Below are positions 8,513-15,885 of a DNA stretch of 30,696 bases, piece after piece. The position numbers and the translations under genes are program-made. Source of the stretch: JAKACA01 sp050008715 (GTDB lineage Bacteria > Actinomycetota > Acidimicrobiia > Acidimicrobiales > Bog-793); the NCBI GenBank assembly GCA_050008715.1, contig JBEKMC010000026.1:1-30696 (forward strand). Direction: 5' to 3'. The notes below the pieces were generated by a model. It saw only the letters and a list, made by a program, of their open reading frames with translations, was not told where the DNA came from and made no database searches. The first letter of the stretch is position 1; every line of letters begins with the position of its first letter.

Positions 8513-10150
8513 ATGAAGAGGCGCGCCTGGCTCGTATCATTGGCGGTGCTCGGTCTCGTGGCGGCGGGCTGCGCCAAGTCCGCCAGCAGTGGTGGCGGCG
8601 GGAGCACGAGCACGACAGGGACAGGCCCGACGACGACGCTCCAGCCGCAGAACGGCGGCACCCTCTCGATCGGCCTCGACGCCGAGACCGACGGTTGGAA
8701 CCCGACGTCGAGCGAATGGGCGGGGGCCTCCTACTACGTCGCCCAGACGATCTTCGACCCGCTCTGCGCATACGATGCCGCCGGCCAGGCACATCCGTAC
8801 CTCGCCAAGTCCGTGACGCCGAACTCGACGTACACGGTGTGGACCATCGGCCTGCGGCCGGGCATCAAGTTCTCGAATGGACAGCCACTGAACGCCGCCG
8901 CCGTCGTGCTGCAGCTGACGATGGCTAAAGCCTCGGCGCTCGTCGGCCAAGCGCTCGGTCCGATGGTGAACGCCGTTGCCACCAACAATCTCACCGTCGT
9001 TGTGCACATGAGCCAGCCGTGGGTCGCCTTCCCGTCGGTGCTCGCCTCCCAACCCGGCTTCATCGCGGCGCCGGCGCAACTCAAGGCGAAGGGCAATGCC
9101 TCGACGAACGATCCGATCGGGAGCGGGCCGTTCCTCTTCAAGCAGTGGATCCAAGGCTCCACGCTGACCGTCACGAAGAACCCGAACTACTGGCGCCCGG
9201 GCCTCCCGCACGTGAACGAGATCGTCTTCCACGTGATCACCGACCCGACCACGCGCCTGCAGTCGCTCGAGTCCAACCAGATCCAGCTCATGTACACGAC
9301 CGAGGCGAGCCAGATCAAGCAGTACTTGACGGACCACAGCGAGAACATGGTGGAGCAGTTCGTGGACGAGCCGGCGTTCATCATGTTGAACACCGACGCC
9401 GCCCCGCTCAACGACCTTCGTGTCCGGCAGGCTCTCGAGTACGCCACCAACCAGGAACAGATCAACGAGACGATCTCGCTCGGCCTCGGGTCCGTGGCGA
9501 CGGAACCGTACGCGCCGACGTCGCCCTGGTACGTGCCGTCCGGGTATCCGACTTCGCCGGACCTGACCAAGGCGAAGACGCTGATCGCCAGCTACGAGAA
9601 GTCGAAGGGCATCAGCGGACCGCTCAAATTCACGCTCGGGTGTACCGACTCGGGCACGAACCCCGAGGCCATGCAACTCGTGCAGGCGCAGTGGCAGCAG
9701 ATCGGCGTCGACGTGAGCCTCAACTACACCGAGCAGGCGACGTATATCAACAACGCCATCTTCGGCAGCTACCAGGCGAACTGCTGGACGCAGTTCGGCT
9801 CGATCGATCCGGACCTCGACGCCACGTGGTGGCTCTCGGCGAACGCCCACCCGATCGGCGCCGTCGCTCTCAACTTCGCGCGCCTCTCGGACAACACGAC
9901 CGACCACTATCTCGGAATCGGCCGCAGCAACCCGAACCCTGCCGACCGCAAGGCGGCCTACGGCCAGGTCTGGAAGCAGTTCGCCCTGGAGGCTCCGTAC
10001 ATCTGGCTCGGCCGGGCACCAGACGGCCTCATCTTCTCGCAGAGCGTGCACGGGCTCGGTCTCGGCGTGTTCCCGGACGGCACGGCGCAGGAGGCTTTGC
10101 TGCACGCCGGCATCGACGTGCCCATCGACCAGCTCTGGTTGAGCAGCTGA
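8513..10150 (+). CDS. ABC transporter solute-binding lipoprotein, peptide (SBP family 5) type
   Basis: A 545-residue extracellular binding protein of the second peptide-type transporter. It has a Sec lipoprotein signal: basic start (MKRR), hydrophobic core and lipobox ending at Cys20 (VAAGC), followed by a Gly/Ser/Thr linker. Family-5 features follow, including the W.IGLRPGIKFSNGQPL block and IGSGPFLFKQW. The start is ATG at 8513, with a strong GGAGGGGGG purine tract just upstream. OppB and OppC genes follow 20 nt downstream. Unlike the first transporter's binding protein, it has no twin-arginine motif, so the two use different export routes. Between 8290 and 8512 I see no gene. Confidence 0.92.
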   Translation: MKRRAWLVSLAVLGLVAAGCAKSASSGGGGSTSTTGTGPTTTLQPQNGGTLSIGLDAETDGWNPTSSEWAGASYYVAQTIFDPLCAYDAAGQAHPYLAKSVTPNSTYTVWTIGLRPGIKFSNGQPLNAAAVVLQLTMAKASALVGQALGPMVNAVATNNLTVVVHMSQPWVAFPSVLASQPGFIAAPAQLKAKGNASTNDPIGSGPFLFKQWIQGSTLTVTKNPNYWRPGLPHVNEIVFHVITDPTTRLQSLESNQIQLMYTTEASQIKQYLTDHSENMVEQFVDEPAFIMLNTDAAPLNDLRVRQALEYATNQEQINETISLGLGSVATEPYAPTSPWYVPSGYPTSPDLTKAKTLIASYEKSKGISGPLKFTLGCTDSGTNPEAMQLVQAQWQQIGVDVSLNYTEQATYINNAIFGSYQANCWTQFGSIDPDLDATWWLSANAHPIGAVALNFARLSDNTTDHYLGIGRSNPNPADRKAAYGQVWKQFALEAPYIWLGRAPDGLIFSQSVHGLGLGVFPDGTAQEALLHAGIDVPIDQLWLSS

Positions 10151-10170
10151 CCGACGTCTGAACCCTCCCG

Positions 10171-11151
10171 ATGTTGAGCTACGTCAGCTGGCGGTTCGTG
10201 CGGATGGTGACGGTCGTGTTCGCCGTCACGCTGTTCACGTTCCTCTTGCTCAACCTCCTTCCGGGGAGCCCCATCAACGCCATCCTCGGGCCGGCCGCCG
10301 GCGACCCGTCGGCGCGGGCGGAGCTCACGAGCCAGCTCGGCCTGAACCACCCGCTGTTCCTGCGGTACTTCATCTGGCTCGGGCACGCCCTTCGCGGGAA
10401 CCTCGGCCAGTCCTACATCAGCCAGGAGAGCGTCACGAGCGCCATCGGTGCCCGCCTCCCGCTCACGATCGAGCTGATGATCATTGCCGAGATCATCTCG
10501 CTCGGTCTCGCCGTCCCGACGGCGATGCTCTGCTCGCTGCGACCTGGCGGTTGGTTCGACAAGTTCGTGAGCCGTTCGACGCTGGCGTTGCTGGCGCTGC
10601 CCGCATTCATGCTGGGCGAGCTGTTGATCTACCTCTTCTCCGTGAAGTACCACGTGTTCCCGGCAAGTGGCGAGTCCACCTGGTTCTCGCTCGGCAGCGG
10701 CACCTCGCCGGCGGTCGTGGCAACGCCACAGTCGATCCTGCTGCCCTCCATCACCCTCGCAGCCGGCCAACTGGCGCTGTTCGCCCGCGTGCTGCGGGGC
10801 GACCTGCTCGCGACGCTCAAGTCGGAGTTCATCTTGATGGCGCGGTCGAAGGGTTTCTCGAGGTGGTACGTGCTCGTGCACCATGCGCTTCGCCCGTCGA
10901 GCTTCTCGCTCATGAGCCTCGTCGGCCTGAGCGTCGGTGGGCTACTGGCCGGCGCCGTCGTCGTCGAGAACATCTTCGCCTTGCCGGGGATGGGCACACT
11001 CCTCGTGACGTCGATCGAGAAGCGCGACTACCTCATCGTGCAGGGAATCGTGGTGCTCATCGCCACCGGCTTCGTCACGGTCAACTTCATCACCGACGCC
11101 CTGTATGGCGTGCTCGACCCGAGGATTCGCCGTGCGCGGCTCATCGGCTGA
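10171..11151 (+). CDS. Peptide-type ABC transporter permease (OppB/DppB family)
   Basis: A 326-residue membrane permease of the second transporter. It begins with the typical N-terminal helix followed by LLPGSPINAILG, and has the ATPase-docking EAA loop near FILMARSKGFSRWYVLVHHALRP (residues roughly 220-240), then VVENIFALPGMGTLLV. It lies 20 nt after the binding-protein stop, with no good ribosome site, so expression may depend on coupling. Its 3' end overlaps the likely GTG start of oppC by 20 nt. Confidence 0.92.
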   Translation: MLSYVSWRFVRMVTVVFAVTLFTFLLLNLLPGSPINAILGPAAGDPSARAELTSQLGLNHPLFLRYFIWLGHALRGNLGQSYISQESVTSAIGARLPLTIELMIIAEIISLGLAVPTAMLCSLRPGGWFDKFVSRSTLALLALPAFMLGELLIYLFSVKYHVFPASGESTWFSLGSGTSPAVVATPQSILLPSITLAAGQLALFARVLRGDLLATLKSEFILMARSKGFSRWYVLVHHALRPSSFSLMSLVGLSVGGLLAGAVVVENIFALPGMGTLLVTSIEKRDYLIVQGIVVLIATGFVTVNFITDALYGVLDPRIRRARLIG

Positions 11152-12169
11152 CACCGGTCGGTCACGACCGCTCCCGCCGTCGGCGACTGCTCGGGCCGAG
11201 GAGGCCCTGCAGTCGTCGCTCGCCGAGGCGGCCGACAAGGCCAAGCAAGCCGCTGCGACGACACGCCAGTCGACGGGAGGCGCCGACTCCGAGATCGCGG
11301 CACTTCGCCTCGAGGCGCTCTCTGCGCCGGCGGCTCACCTCGAGGACGGGGCCTTTGCCCCCAAGCTCGGCGTCGCCTTCTGGTTCGCCGTCGCCTGGCT
11401 GGCCCTCGTCATCTTCGCTGCCATCTTCGCGAACGTGCTGCCGATCGACCCACCCAACAAGGTGCTGGCTGGACTACCGAACCAAGGGCCGTCCTGGCAG
11501 CACCTCTTCGGAACCGACCTCATCGGCCACGACCTGTTCAGCCAGGTGGTGACCGGCGCCCGCATCTCCATGCTGATCGGCGGCACGTCGGTCGTCGTCG
11601 GGCTCGCCATCGGCGGTGGCCTCGGGGTGCTCGCCGGTTTCTATCGAGGGGTCGTCGACATCGTCGTCGTGTGGATCACCGACGTACTGCTCACGCTCCC
11701 TGGGTTGATCCTCGCCCTCACGCTCGTGGCCTTCCTCGGGCAGAGCCTCCAGAACGTCATTCTCGCAATCGACGTCTTGTCGATACCGGCCTACGCCCGC
11801 ATCGCCCGAGCAACCTCGCTGGCGGTGTCCCAGCGCGACTTCGTGTTGACGGCGCTGGCTCTCGGGGCGAAACCGCGCCGCATCCTGTTCCACGACGTCC
11901 TCCCCCTCGTCGCCATCCCCATCGCGTCCTACGCCGCAATCGGCGCCTCCATCGCCATCCTCGCCGAGGGCGCACTGGCGTTCCTCGGGCTCAGCTCCCC
12001 GAACTCGCTGTCGTGGGGAGGCATGATCGCCGAGGGGCAACAGCAGTTGTCGACGGCGCCTCAGGTGACGTTCGCGCCGATGATCGCCTTCTTCCTCACG
12101 ATCATGGCCCTCAACTTCATCGGGCAGAAGGCTGGGGCCGCCCTCGACCCGCGCCAGGGTCGGCTCTAG
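11132..12169 (+). CDS. Peptide-type ABC transporter permease (OppC/DppC family) with long N-terminal tail
   Basis: A 345-residue permease. About 75 mostly Ala/Arg/Ser-rich cytosolic residues precede the first membrane helix (LGVAFWFAVAWLALVIFAAI); this tail is longer than usual for DppC. The periplasmic LFGTDLIGHDLFSQV motif and EAA loop (RDFVLTALALGAKPRRILFH) are intact. GTG at 11132 is preferred because GAGG lies 7-10 nt upstream; ATG at 11105 is an alternative. No ATPase gene follows: the next gene is a convergent acetyltransferase whose stop codon overlaps this one. The transporter therefore must borrow ATPases, possibly the OppDF fusion at 1922-4057. Confidence 0.88.
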   Translation: MRGSSADTGRSRPLPPSATARAEEALQSSLAEAADKAKQAAATTRQSTGGADSEIAALRLEALSAPAAHLEDGAFAPKLGVAFWFAVAWLALVIFAAIFANVLPIDPPNKVLAGLPNQGPSWQHLFGTDLIGHDLFSQVVTGARISMLIGGTSVVVGLAIGGGLGVLAGFYRGVVDIVVVWITDVLLTLPGLILALTLVAFLGQSLQNVILAIDVLSIPAYARIARATSLAVSQRDFVLTALALGAKPRRILFHDVLPLVAIPIASYAAIGASIAILAEGALAFLGLSSPNSLSWGGMIAEGQQQLSTAPQVTFAPMIAFFLTIMALNFIGQKAGAALDPRQGRL

Positions 12170-12681
12170 GGACGCTCTTCCTCCTTCATGTCCGAGGGGG
12201 CAGGTCCTTCCGCATGAGGCAGGTCCTTCCGCATGAGGACAGCCGTCGTCTCGTAGCCGAGGGTCTCGTAGAGGTGGCGTGCCGTGGTGTTGTGGCCGAA
12301 GACGTTCAGGCCGATCTGGGTCGCGCCGGCGGCTCGCGCCTGGTCCTCCGCGAGCAGCATCGCCGCCCGGCCGCGTCCGCCCCCACGGTACGGCTCGTCG
12401 ATGGCGACGTCCCAGACCCAGAAGGAGTCGGGCTGGTCGGTCATGCGAGGACCGATCCAAAGGTAACCAACCGGCTCGTCGTCCTCCATGACGCGCGACA
12501 AGAAGTGACCGCCGGCAGGTCGGCCGCCTGGAAAGAGGGTGGCGTACTGCTCGGCGGCGATACGCCGGGCCTCGTCCGGCGGCTCGCCGGCGCGGATCCG
12601 CTCCTCGATATAGCCCTGGCGTTGCTCCTCCATCCACCCGCCGAGCTCGTCGTCCGTCATCGGACGCAAGTAGATCGTCAT
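12166..12681 (-). CDS. GNAT family N-acetyltransferase
   Basis: A 171-residue acetyl-CoA-dependent acetyltransferase. Motif A is clear: VAIDEPYRGGGRGRAAM with the R/Q-x-x-G-x-G/A pyrophosphate loop, followed by LNVFGHNTTARHLYETLGYE, the N-x-x-A-x-x-x-Y-x-x-x-G-F/Y motif B. The acceptor substrate is not predictable. It lies 10 nt downstream of the TMEM175-like gene and probably shares its transcript. Its stop overlaps that of the convergent oppC. The last codons contain a perfect 19-bp tandem duplication which, not being a multiple of three, sets the reading frame of the C-terminal tail. Confidence 0.9.
   Translation of the reverse strand: MTIYLRPMTDDELGGWMEEQRQGYIEERIRAGEPPDEARRIAAEQYATLFPGGRPAGGHFLSRVMEDDEPVGYLWIGPRMTDQPDSFWVWDVAIDEPYRGGGRGRAAMLLAEDQARAAGATQIGLNVFGHNTTARHLYETLGYETTAVLMRKDLPHAEGPAPSDMKEEERP
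12201..12238. repeat. Perfect 19-bp tandem duplication in the 3' end of the GNAT gene
   Basis: Two adjacent identical 19-bp copies (12201-12219 and 12220-12238). The copies are read in different frames, one giving MRKDLP and the next HAEGPA, so the duplication changed the C-terminal sequence and the stop codon used. Confidence 0.9.
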
Positions 12682-12691
12682 GCCGTGAAGC

Positions 12692-13309
12692 CTAAGTCTC
12701 CTCGTCGGCCGCCGGCGTGCTCAGCTGGGGCGTGCGCTCGACGACGTAGTACACGGCGGTGATCCCCATGATGGCGAGCGACACGTAAGGGTTTACGAAG
12801 GCGAGGCCGATGGCCGCCATGTACATGGCGAGACCCGCAGTGAAACGCACGCGGGCAGCCGGCCGCCGCTCCCGGCTGAGTGCGTGGAGGGACCGGCCCT
12901 CCTTGAGCGACCACTCGAAGATGGCTGTGAACGCGAGCGACATGCCGGCGAACGCCGCCCCGTAGAGCGCCATCGCGATGTCGGCATCCTGGCCGCCGGT
13001 GGTCAGGTACTCGGCCATCGTGGAGGTGGCGAACGGGAGGGCGACGACGAACAGCAGCAGGCAGAGGTTGAGGAACATGAGCCTGCGGTCCACCATGGCG
13101 ATGTTCGAGACGAGCCCGTGGTGGTTCACCCAGATGATGCCGATCGTGAAGAAGCTGAGCACATAGGCGACGAACGCCGGCCAGTGATGCCCGAGCTGCG
13201 CGAGGAGCCGCCCGTGACCCGGTCCTGCGATGGCCAGATCGAGGGCGAGAAGCGTGATGGCGACGGCGAACACGCCGTCGCTGAAGCCCTCGAGGCGTTG
13301 CTTGCTCAT
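12692..13309 (-). CDS. TMEM175 family (DUF1211) putative potassium channel
   Basis: A 205-residue integral membrane protein of about six transmembrane segments. The N-terminal helix holds the family hallmark FSDGVFA (residues 9-15) followed by the conserved ITLL. Bacterial members are tetrameric K+-permeable channels, so a role in potassium flux or membrane potential is the family-based expectation. The end of the protein is a short hydrophilic tail. ATG at 13309 gives the standard N-terminus; the reading frame open upstream to 13717 is a shadow of the divergent Rieske gene. There is no convincing Shine-Dalgarno sequence; instead the start is the last of three chained ATGA overlaps (see the leader feature). 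The GNAT gene follows 10 nt later. Confidence 0.9.
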   Translation of the reverse strand: MSKQRLEGFSDGVFAVAITLLALDLAIAGPGHGRLLAQLGHHWPAFVAYVLSFFTIGIIWVNHHGLVSNIAMVDRRLMFLNLCLLLFVVALPFATSTMAEYLTTGGQDADIAMALYGAAFAGMSLAFTAIFEWSLKEGRSLHALSRERRPAARVRFTAGLAMYMAAIGLAFVNPYVSLAIMGITAVYYVVERTPQLSTPAADEET

Positions 13310-13347
13310 CGTTTGCTCATCGCTGCCTGCCCATGGCGTCAACGGTA
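13306..13347 (-). promoter_or_regulatory. Leaderless promoter with two chained mini-ORFs ahead of the TMEM175-like gene
   Basis: Minus-strand reading: a -10-like TACCGT (13347-13342), 7 nt, then ATG at 13334 opening a 5-codon ORF (MGRQR). Its TGA overlaps ATG at 13320, which opens a 4-codon ORF (MSKR), whose TGA overlaps ATG at 13309, the channel's start. The second overlap arose from an 11-bp near-perfect repeat of the start region. All overlaps are seen directly; promoter activity and re-initiation are inference. Confidence 0.4.
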
Positions 13348-13390
13348 GGCCGCCACGGGCCGGCCGGCGGCGCCGGGATGGTCTGCCTCG

Positions 13391-13396
13391 TAGGCT
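13391..13396 (+). promoter_or_regulatory. Possible -10 element (TAGGCT) for the Rieske leader ORF
   Basis: TAGGCT lies 8 nt before the ATG at 13405. It fits a TANNNT -10 box of a nearly leaderless transcript, with no recognisable -35. Confidence 0.25.
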
Positions 13397-13404
13397 TGGC
13401 GTGC

Positions 13405-13494
13405 ATGACTGTACTTGCCGCCGCTCCCGCTCCCGCCGTGGGCCCCGGCCTCGCCCTGGGACCCGCCCTCGCCCTGGGACCCGCCCTCCCGTGA
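13405..13494 (+). CDS. Possible 29-residue leader ORF coupled to the Rieske oxygenase
   Basis: ATG at 13405 opens a 29-codon frame rich in Ala, Pro, Gly and Leu whose TGA overlaps the GTG start of the oxygenase by 4 nt. It contains a perfect 18-bp tandem repeat (13451-13486). It could be a translated leader that delivers ribosomes to the GTG, which lacks a clear ribosome site. No function for the peptide is suggested. Confidence 0.3.
   Translation: MTVLAAAPAPAVGPGLALGPALALGPALP
13451..13486. repeat. 18-bp tandem repeat, two copies
   Basis: Two identical 18-bp units (13451-13468, 13469-13486) lie just upstream of the oxygenase start, in frame within the small leader ORF. Confidence 0.85.
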
Positions 13495-14513
13495 GCACGT
13501 TCGCCGGCGTGCGGGACTGCTGGCATCCGGTCGCCTTCTCTTCGGACGTTCCTGTCTCGTCCCCGGACGTGAGTGTGTCGCCCGTTGCGGCGACGCTGCT
13601 CGGCGAGCCCCTCGCGATCTGGCGCGACGGTGCCGGCACGGTCCGGGCCATGAGCGACGTCTGCCTGCATCGCGGCACCGCCCTGTCACTCGGCAGCGTC
13701 GCCGGCGACGAGGTCATCTGCCCGTACCACGGCTGGCACTACGACGGCTCCGGTCGGTGCACGTTGATACCCCAGCTGGACGAGCCGACCCGCGTGCCGC
13801 CCAAGGCGAGAGTGCCGTCGTTCGTGTGCGCGGAGCGGTATGGGCTCGTCTGGGTGTCCTTGTCGGCTCCCCGCTGGGACCTGCCGGAGGTCCCCGAGCT
13901 GGAGTCCGAGTCATGGCGGGCGGTCCGCTGCGGGCCGTATGCCTGGCGAGCGGACGCCTCGCGACAGCTGGAGAACTTCACGGATTTCGGCCACTTCCCC
14001 TGGGTCCATCCGGGTCTGCTCGGCGATCCTGCGCGGCCGGTCGTCCCTGACTACTCCGTTCGCACCGATGGCCACGTCCTCCGATACGACATCGTGCGCC
14101 CGGAGGCACCCAACACAGAGGACTTCCCGATCTTTGCCAACGAAGACACCGAGCGGCCCATGCGGCAGAGTCATTACGAGGTGCACTTGCCCTACACGCT
14201 CGTGCTCCGCCTCGGATGGGGCGGTGAGGCAGGCATGGTGTACTTCTTCGCTTCGCAGCCGGTTGACTCGGGCAACTGCCGCGGCTTCCTGTTCGTCGCC
14301 CGCAACTACGACCTCGACAAGGGCGACGGCACGATCTCCGACTTCGAAGACGTCATCTTCGGGCAGGATCGCAGGATCGTCGAGTCTCAACGGCCCGATC
14401 GCGTGCCGTTCGACATCACCGCCGAGATCCATTTGAAGTTCGACGCAGTCGCCGTCGCCTATCGCAGGGCGATGTCGGATCTCGGGCTGGCACAGCGGCC
14501 CCTCGCCGGATGA
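13491..14513 (+). CDS. Rieske non-heme iron oxygenase (aromatic ring-hydroxylating/VanA-like alpha subunit)
   Basis: A 340-residue oxygenase. The Rieske [2Fe-2S] ligands are CLH (Cys58, His60) and CPYHGWHYD (Cys77, His80). The mononuclear iron site begins with ENFTDFGHFPWVH (Asp165, His168, His173), and the DFEDVIFGQDRR region probably supplies the third ligand. The length and N-terminus match the vanillate O-demethylase/phthalate-dioxygenase-like group, which hydroxylate or demethylate aromatics with an external reductase. No reductase gene is adjacent. GTG at 13491 gives the normal family start (FAGVRDCWHPVAF); no ribosome site is evident, but the codon overlaps the stop of a 29-codon leader ORF. 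The substrate is unknown. Confidence 0.9.
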   Translation: MSTFAGVRDCWHPVAFSSDVPVSSPDVSVSPVAATLLGEPLAIWRDGAGTVRAMSDVCLHRGTALSLGSVAGDEVICPYHGWHYDGSGRCTLIPQLDEPTRVPPKARVPSFVCAERYGLVWVSLSAPRWDLPEVPELESESWRAVRCGPYAWRADASRQLENFTDFGHFPWVHPGLLGDPARPVVPDYSVRTDGHVLRYDIVRPEAPNTEDFPIFANEDTERPMRQSHYEVHLPYTLVLRLGWGGEAGMVYFFASQPVDSGNCRGFLFVARNYDLDKGDGTISDFEDVIFGQDRRIVESQRPDRVPFDITAEIHLKFDAVAVAYRRAMSDLGLAQRPLAG

Positions 14514-14654
14514 GGGACGACTTCGAGTCGCCTTCGTCGTGGCCGACGACCTGCCGAGGTTCTGTGAGACATTGGTCAACGTCCTCGGTCAGGCGTCACG
14601 GCAGTCCCGGGTGGCCTAGCCGTCCGGAGTGCCCAGCGAACCGAGGCCGGCAAC

Positions 14655-14718
14655 GAACGGGGCCGGCAGCGAACGGGGCCGGCAGCGAACGGGGCCGGCA
14701 GCGAACGGGGCCGGCAGC
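14655..14718. repeat. Four perfect 16-bp tandem repeats upstream of the ferritin-like gene
   Basis: Units at 14655, 14671, 14687 and 14703 are identical (gaacggggccggcagc), with degenerate copies on each side. The array lies in the 270-bp gap between the oxygenase and the ferritin-like gene, which otherwise holds no gene I can support. Confidence 0.9.
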
Positions 14719-14745
14719 GAACCGAGGCGCCGGCAGCCAGCGACG

Positions 14746-14775
14746 GGAACAGGAACAGGAACAGGAACAGGAAAG
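14746..14775. repeat. Hexanucleotide (GGAACA) repeat adjoining the ferritin-like ribosome site
   Basis: Four GGAACA units and one GGAAAG run straight into the GGGAG ribosome site at about 14775-14779. The repeat is purine-rich, and its length could vary by slippage. Confidence 0.85.
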
Positions 14776-14783
14776 GGAGTTAC

Positions 14784-15176
14784 ATGGCAGAGAGCGCAGG
14801 GCTGCACGAGCCGGGGGATCGGCTGACGCCGGCGACGATCGATCGGCACCGTGCGATCGTTTCGATCCAGGAAGAGCTGGAGGCGATCGACTGGTACGAC
14901 CAGCGGGTCGACGCGGCGACGGACGACGATCTGAAAGCGATCCTGGCGCACAACCGTGACGAGGAGAAGGAACACGCCGCCATGACGCTCGAATGGCTGC
15001 GCCGTCACGACCCTGTCCTCGACCGCCACCTCCGTACGTACCTCTTCCAGGAAGGCTCGATCCTCGCGATCGAGGCAAAGGCGGAGGGTGGGTCCGCCGA
15101 CGGCCCGAGCGGCTCGCTGGGGATCGGCAGCCTGAGGGGCGACGCGTTTCAGGAAGGCGGGACGCCGGGCATCTGA
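14784..15176 (+). CDS. Encapsulated ferritin-like protein (EncFtn) with encapsulin-targeting peptide
   Basis: A 130-residue protein of the encapsulated ferritin family, a ferroxidase that is packaged inside an encapsulin shell and feeds iron mineral storage. The core EELEAIDWYDQRVDA (30-44) and HNRDEEKEHAAMTLEWLRR (56-74) is characteristic. By alignment from memory with the Rhodospirillum rubrum protein, Glu31, Glu61 and His64 are the metal-site residues, with Trp37 and Tyr38 conserved. The C-terminal linker ends in SLGIGSLR (111-118), the cargo-loading peptide, here followed by 12 extra residues. ATG at 14784 has GGGAG upstream. In most genomes the shell gene follows immediately; here a convergent DinB gene follows and no shell is present in the window. 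Confidence 0.93.
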   Translation: MAESAGLHEPGDRLTPATIDRHRAIVSIQEELEAIDWYDQRVDAATDDDLKAILAHNRDEEKEHAAMTLEWLRRHDPVLDRHLRTYLFQEGSILAIEAKAEGGSADGPSGSLGIGSLRGDAFQEGGTPGI

Positions 15177-15211
15177 GGCCGTGTGGCGCCGTGCGGAGGG
15201 TTCCGAGCCGG

Positions 15212-15763
15212 TTAACGGTGCTCGGCGAGGCCCCGGAGGTAGGCGGCTTGGCCGATGTGCTCGAGGTCGTCGTCGATGACACTGACGAGCCGCACGCCGA
15301 GCGTGACAGGAGGGTCCCACCGTGTGTCGACGACACGATCGAGGTCAGCCTCGCGAAGCGACGTGACGAAGGCGAGCGTTTGCTCGCACACGGCTTCGTG
15401 GTAGTCACGGAGGAGCTCGGCACTGGCGTGCACCACGCCCACCTGGTGTGCGGTGTGCCCGTAACCGGTGTCGCCGGGCGCGAGCGGGAGGGCGAAGCGA
15501 TCACGCCAACTTCCTGTGTCCCAGGCCTGCTCGACGCCGGCGGCAGCGGCCACGTGGTCGTCCTGGACCCGTGTGAGGTGCCATACGAGCCACGTGATCG
15601 TATTGGCGGCAGGGTTTGGCCTATAGACGAGGTCGCTCTCCTCGAGACCGTCGAGCACGGCGTTCACCCGCTCGCGCACGCGGCCGAAGGCGTCAGCAAG
15701 GACCTCGCCGACCGTCATTCCAGGCTCGCCGGTCGGCGGGCCGGTCGTCCCCGAGCCGGTCAT
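15212..15763 (-). CDS. DinB/DUF664 family protein
   Basis: A 183-residue four-helix-bundle protein of the DinB superfamily, metal-binding enzymes that include thiol-dependent transferases (for example mycothiol-dependent ones in actinobacteria). Family marks are the Trp-His pair in ITWLVWHLTRVQDDH (His62) and the C-terminal EHIGQAAYLRG (His169). The reaction is not known. ATG at 15763 is chosen because it overlaps the stop of a 39-codon leader ORF; ATG at 15718 would also give an acceptable protein. Neither has a clear ribosome site. It is convergent with the ferritin-like gene (35 bp apart) and divergent from the MenB/BadI-like gene. Confidence 0.82.
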   Translation of the reverse strand: MTGSGTTGPPTGEPGMTVGEVLADAFGRVRERVNAVLDGLEESDLVYRPNPAANTITWLVWHLTRVQDDHVAAAAGVEQAWDTGSWRDRFALPLAPGDTGYGHTAHQVGVVHASAELLRDYHEAVCEQTLAFVTSLREADLDRVVDTRWDPPVTLGVRLVSVIDDDLEHIGQAAYLRGLAEHR

Positions 15764-15879
15764 GGTACTGCCCCACACGCGCCGGCCAGCGAAACCAGCG
15801 CCTCGGGTGCCGGGCGCTCGGGCACCTCCGAAGGCCGTCCGGTGGGTTGCGGGGACCTCGTCGCGAGCTCGAATCGCAT
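15760..15879 (-). CDS. Possible 39-residue leaderless leader ORF coupled to the DinB gene
   Basis: ATG at 15879 opens a 39-codon frame (begins MRFELATRSP) that ends in TGA overlapping the DinB ATG by 4 nt. A -10-like TATGTT lies exactly 6 nt before the ATG. No similarity is recognised. It may be a translated leader or the remains of an N-terminal extension. Confidence 0.35.
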   Translation of the reverse strand: MRFELATRSPQPTGRPSEVPERPAPEALVSLAGACGAVP

Positions 15880-15885
15880 GGGGCC

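Noticed and set aside
14510..14959. ORF of 149 codons overlapping the Rieske stop and running through the 16-bp repeats
   Set aside because: It is mostly repeat-encoded low complexity and runs out of frame through the well-supported ferritin-like gene.
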